Below the pieces are notes generated by a model. That model searched no databases, was not told where the DNA came from, and saw only the letters and a program-made list of their open reading frames with translations. Source: Gemmatimonadota bacterium (GTDB taxonomy: Bacteria; ARS69). From it: 8,324 nt of DNA. Location: contig JAGQIB010000045.1 of NCBI GenBank assembly GCA_020431545.1, forward strand, positions 1-8,324, read 5' to 3'. This document shows, in pieces, positions 6,272-8,324 of this stretch. How positions within the stretch are numbered: the stretch's first letter is position 1; every line of letters begins with the position of its first letter. Made by a program: the position numbers and the translations under genes.

Positions 6272-7048
6272 TCAAGCGGACGGGGCGGACTCCGGCGCCG
6301 GATCCACCGCCGCGAACACCGCCTCGGCGAGAATGCCGCCGAGCGCGCTCACGAGCGTGCGCCCTTCGTCCGCGGTCGCGTCGGCCGGCCAGCCGAAGTA
6401 CGCGTGCGGCCCGCCCGCCTCCTCGAACGTCTTCCGGCCCGCCCCGATCGCCGCCGACAGCGACGACGGGTTCGCCGCGAGCCCGGCCCGGACGCCCTCG
6501 CGCACGAGATCGGGGCGCGCGGCCATGACCACGGACGTCTCGTAGCGGCCGGCATGGCACGCGCCGGTCTTGAACTCGTCTCCGAGCCGAAGCGCCCAGG
6601 GCTTGCGGGTGAGGTCCGGGAACACGATCCGCAGGCCCGGCGACGCCTCCGCCGCTCGTTTCTCGGCCGCGTGCAGCGAGCCGAGGTGCGTCGGATCCAG
6701 GTGGGCGTTCGCGATCGCGAGAGTTCGGAATCCCTGGTCCGCGAGCGAGGCCGCGATGTCGGCGACGAGCGTCGTCAACGTCTCCGGCCGCACGGACACC
6801 GTGCCCGGGAAGGCTGCCGCGAACGGGGCCGCCACGTACTCCAGCGTCGGCAGCACCACCGACGGCCATCCGGCATGGAGCAGGAGCCGGGCTCCGTCCC
6901 CCGCCATCGCCTCCGCGATGATCCCGTCGGTCGCGAGCGGCAGATGCGGCCCGTGCGCCTCCGTGGCCCCCACCGGCAGGATCGCGATCGCGCGCGCGCG
7001 ATCCAGCTCGCGCGCCTCTGCCCACGTCATTTCCGCGAGTCGAAGCAT
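6272..7048 (-). CDS. Creatininase-family amidohydrolase
   Basis: A 258-residue protein of normal length for the family, a metal-dependent hydrolase that includes creatininase, FAPy deformylase (ArfB) and the mycofactocin peptidase MftE. ILPVGATEAHGPHLPLATD (23-41) supplies metal ligands Glu30, His32 and Asp41. The second motif, usually NGHGGN, reads NAHLDPTH (114-121), keeping His116 but losing the glycines and second Asn. TGACHAGRYETS (161-172) supplies the conserved HAG and ETS. Most ligands are kept, so hydrolase activity is likely, with an altered substrate loop. The ATG at 7048 was chosen for the GGGAGG 5 bases upstream; the open frame continues a further 48 codons upstream into the divergent ligase gene. 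It is the first gene of the operon. In an aminobenzoate cluster it might hydrolyse an amide or lactam, such as N-formylanthranilate upstream or a cyclised intermediate downstream; this is speculation. Confidence 0.9.
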   Translation of the reverse strand: MLRLAEMTWAEARELDRARAIAILPVGATEAHGPHLPLATDGIIAEAMAGDGARLLLHAGWPSVVLPTLEYVAAPFAAAFPGTVSVRPETLTTLVADIAASLADQGFRTLAIANAHLDPTHLGSLHAAEKRAAEASPGLRIVFPDLTRKPWALRLGDEFKTGACHAGRYETSVVMAARPDLVREGVRAGLAANPSSLSAAIGAGRKTFEEAGGPHAYFGWPADATADEGRTLVSALGGILAEAVFAAVDPAPESAPSA

Positions 7049-7077
7049 GGACACCTCCCGGCGCGCATTCGTATCAT
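7048..7077 (+). promoter_or_regulatory. Candidate sigma-70-like promoter of the ligase gene
   Basis: TGGACA (7048-7053) and TATCAT (7072-7077) each match five of six consensus bases and are separated by 18 bases. They sit in the only AT-richer patch of the divergent gap. The -10 element ends 8 bases before the ligase ATG at 7086, so transcription would begin at or within a few bases of the start codon. This agrees with the missing Shine-Dalgarno site. The -35 element overlaps the first base of the creatininase start codon. It is a by-eye match only. Confidence 0.4.
7054..7059 (-). promoter_or_regulatory. Ribosome binding site of the creatininase gene
   Basis: GGGAGG on the minus strand lies 5 bases before the ATG at 7048. 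It fixes this start over a longer reading that would run into the divergent ligase gene. Confidence 0.75.
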
Positions 7078-7080
7078 GCG
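7064..7080. repeat. Short inverted repeat in the divergent gap (possible operator)
   Basis: CGCAT, 7 bases, then ATGCG form perfect 5-base arms (7064-7068 and 7076-7080), overlapping both candidate -10 elements. The position would suit a repressor site controlled by the aromatic acid or its CoA ester. Five-base arms are easily found by chance and no regulator gene is visible, so support is weak. Confidence 0.2.
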
Positions 7081-7096
7081 GCCCCATGACCTTCAA
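7068..7096 (-). promoter_or_regulatory. Weak candidate promoter of the six-gene operon
   Basis: On the minus strand, TTGAAG (7096-7091) and TACGAA (7073-7068) are spaced 17 bases apart and lie just upstream of the GGGAGG site and ATG at 7048. The match is poor (four of six and three of six). It is listed because the operon must start in or just beyond this gap. The two opposing -10 elements would overlap at 7072-7073, which would make transcription of the two directions mutually exclusive or jointly controlled. Confidence 0.22.
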
Positions 7097-8324
7097 GCCG
7101 ACCTTCGTGCCCCCGGAAAGCTTCTCCCTCGCCGACTGGTTGCTGGACGCGCGCGTGCGCGAGGGCAAGGGCGACCGCGTCGCGCTGCGCACCGTCGATC
7201 GGAGCTGGACCTACCGCGAGATCCAGGCCCACGCGAACCGCTGGGCGAACTTCCTGCGGGAGACCGGCGTGCAGCCGGAGCAGCGCGTGCTGATCGCGCT
7301 CCCGGACGGCGCGGACTACGTGGGCGCGCTGTTCGGCACGCTGAAGCTCGGCGCGGTCGTGGTGATGGCGAATCCCGAGCTCAAGCGCGACGCCGTGGCA
7401 TACTTCCTCGAGTACACACGCGCGAAGGTCGCGCTCGTGGCCGGCGACGCGTACGAGTTCGAGGTCGCGGCCGAGGAAGCGCGTCATCTGGGCGCACTGG
7501 TCCGCGCGGACGGTCCGGGATTCCGCGATCGGCTCCTCGCCGCGAGCGACTCGTTCGAGAACTTTCCCTCCCACCGCGACGACGCCGCGGTCTGGCTGTT
7601 CTCGGGCGGCACCACCGGGTTTCCGAAGGCGGTCGTGCAGACGCATCGCGCGTTCGCGTACACCACGGAGTGCTACGGCAAGGGCGTCCTCCGCGTCTCC
7701 GAGAACGACGTCACGCTGTCCGTGCCGAAGTTGTTCTTCGGCTACGCCACCGGCGCGAATCTGTTCTTTCCGTTCTCCGTCGGCGCGACCGTGGCGCTGT
7801 TCCCGGAGCGCTGCACCGCGGATCGCCTGTTCGACGCGATCGAGGAGTTCCGGCCCACGATCCTCGTGAACGTGCCCACGATGATCCACAAGATGGTGAC
7901 GCACGAGGAGGCGCACTCCCGCGATCTCTCGAGCCTGCGGCTCGCGACGTCGGCGGGCGAGGCGCTGCCCCCGGAGCTCTGGCAGCGCTGGACGGATCTC
8001 TGGGGCGTGGATCTGCTGGACGGGCTCGGCACGGCCGAGATGTGGCACGTGTTCCTCTCGGCCCGTCCCGGCGACGTGCGCCCGGGCACGCTCGGCAAGG
8101 TCGTGCCCGGCTTCGAGGTCAAGCTCTGCAACGACGACGGCCACGAAGTGCCGGACGGCGACACGGGCTGGCTCTGGGTGCGCGGCGGCGCGCGCGCGAT
8201 CGCGTACTGGCAGCAGCAGGAGAAGACCGAGGCGGCGTTCCGCGGCGAGTGGTACGTGTCCGGCGACATGCTGCGTCGCGACGAGTACGGTCACTACGTC
8301 TACTGCGGCCGCGGCGACGACATG
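7086..8324 (+). CDS. Benzoate-CoA ligase family protein, probably 2-aminobenzoate-CoA ligase (3' end outside window)
   Basis: The first 413 codons of an AMP-forming acyl-CoA synthetase; the frame is still open at the right edge and about 100 residues are probably missing. LFSGGTTGFPKAVVQTH (171-187) is the ATP/AMP P-loop. DGLGTAEMWHVF (312-323) is the A5 motif in the form typical of benzoate-CoA ligases. WYVSGD (389-394) is A7, and YCGRGDDM (406-413) enters the hinge before the missing C-terminal domain with its catalytic lysine. The benzoate-CoA ligase family includes benzoate, 4-hydroxybenzoate and 2-aminobenzoate enzymes. The substrate is inferred from the divergent monooxygenase/reductase operon, for which it would make the aryl-CoA substrate. 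The ATG at 7086 begins MTFKPTFVPPESFSLADWLL, a good family N-terminus. No Shine-Dalgarno site precedes it, and an upstream ATG at 7076 is out of frame. Confidence 0.93.
   Translation, partial: MTFKPTFVPPESFSLADWLLDARVREGKGDRVALRTVDRSWTYREIQAHANRWANFLRETGVQPEQRVLIALPDGADYVGALFGTLKLGAVVVMANPELKRDAVAYFLEYTRAKVALVAGDAYEFEVAAEEARHLGALVRADGPGFRDRLLAASDSFENFPSHRDDAAVWLFSGGTTGFPKAVVQTHRAFAYTTECYGKGVLRVSENDVTLSVPKLFFGYATGANLFFPFSVGATVALFPERCTADRLFDAIEEFRPTILVNVPTMIHKMVTHEEAHSRDLSSLRLATSAGEALPPELWQRWTDLWGVDLLDGLGTAEMWHVFLSARPGDVRPGTLGKVVPGFEVKLCNDDGHEVPDGDTGWLWVRGGARAIAYWQQQEKTEAAFRGEWYVSGDMLRRDEYGHYVYCGRGDDM

Larger units (their letters stand above)
848..7048 (-). other. Predicted six-gene operon for the aerobic aryl-CoA pathway
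   Basis: Six same-strand genes run without room for internal promoters. The junctions are creatininase to SDR 31 bases, SDR to Rid GTGA overlap (5473-5470), Rid to crotonase 20 bases, crotonase to acyl-CoA dehydrogenase ATGA overlap (4257-4254), and acyl-CoA dehydrogenase to the fusion GTGA overlap (3112-3109). Three 4-base stop/start overlaps imply translational coupling and a shared function. No thiolase, transporter or regulator gene lies inside the window, so the pathway must continue elsewhere or beyond the ligase. Confidence 0.85.

Noticed and set aside
6979..7004. Inverted repeat GGATCGCG/CGCGATCC around an alternating CG run near the 5' end of the creatininase gene
   Set aside because: It lies in coding sequence for alternating Ala/Arg/Ile residues; such CG runs are common in this composition and there is no other sign of function.
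7074..8294. A 406-codon minus-strand open frame opposite the ligase
   Set aside because: The plus-strand frame carries all AMP-ligase motifs; the antisense frame has none and would overlap the divergent promoter region.

Overview
The window is strongly GC-rich bacterial DNA packed almost entirely with genes. It has ATG and GTG starts, Shine-Dalgarno sites and 4-base stop/start overlaps. This fits a high-GC Gram-negative or soil-type bacterium, but nothing here fixes the taxon. I found no rRNA, tRNA, CRISPR array, insertion sequence or integrase. No intergenic stretch exceeds 40 bases.

Layout. (1) Bases 1-819, plus strand: the C-terminal third of a molybdopterin oxidoreductase of the FdhF/YdeP type, cut by the window edge. 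(2) Bases 848-7048, minus strand: a tight six-gene operon. In transcription order it encodes a creatininase-family amidohydrolase, a short-chain dehydrogenase/reductase (SDR), a Rid/YjgF-family protein, a crotonase-fold protein annotated by homology as enoyl-CoA hydratase, an acyl-CoA dehydrogenase, and a monooxygenase/Old-Yellow-Enzyme fusion of the 2-aminobenzoyl-CoA monooxygenase/reductase (AbmA) type. (3) Bases 7086-8324, plus strand, divergent: the first 413 residues of a benzoate-CoA-ligase-family enzyme, cut by the right edge. Only 37 bases separate the two divergent start codons.

How they work together. The ligase plus the AbmA-type fusion is the signature of the aerobic CoA-thioester route for aromatic acids, best known for 2-aminobenzoate (anthranilate) in Azoarcus evansii. 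The acid is activated to its CoA thioester, hydroxylated at C5 by the flavin monooxygenase half, and reduced by the OYE half to the non-aromatic 2-amino-5-oxocyclohex-1-ene-1-carboxyl-CoA. The other operon genes (SDR, acyl-CoA dehydrogenase, crotonase, Rid, creatininase) look like the lower pathway: redox steps, ring opening, and removal or handling of the nitrogen. Salicylyl-CoA is an alternative substrate, because the fusion family is also annotated as salicylyl-CoA 5-hydroxylase.

Most worth checking. The crotonase protein lacks both canonical hydratase glutamates and may be a ring-opening hydrolase or another non-hydratase. The Rid protein lacks the catalytic arginine although the pathway makes an enamine. 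The creatininase homologue has an altered metal-site motif and an unexplained job. The ligase has a promoter candidate that would give a nearly leaderless mRNA.
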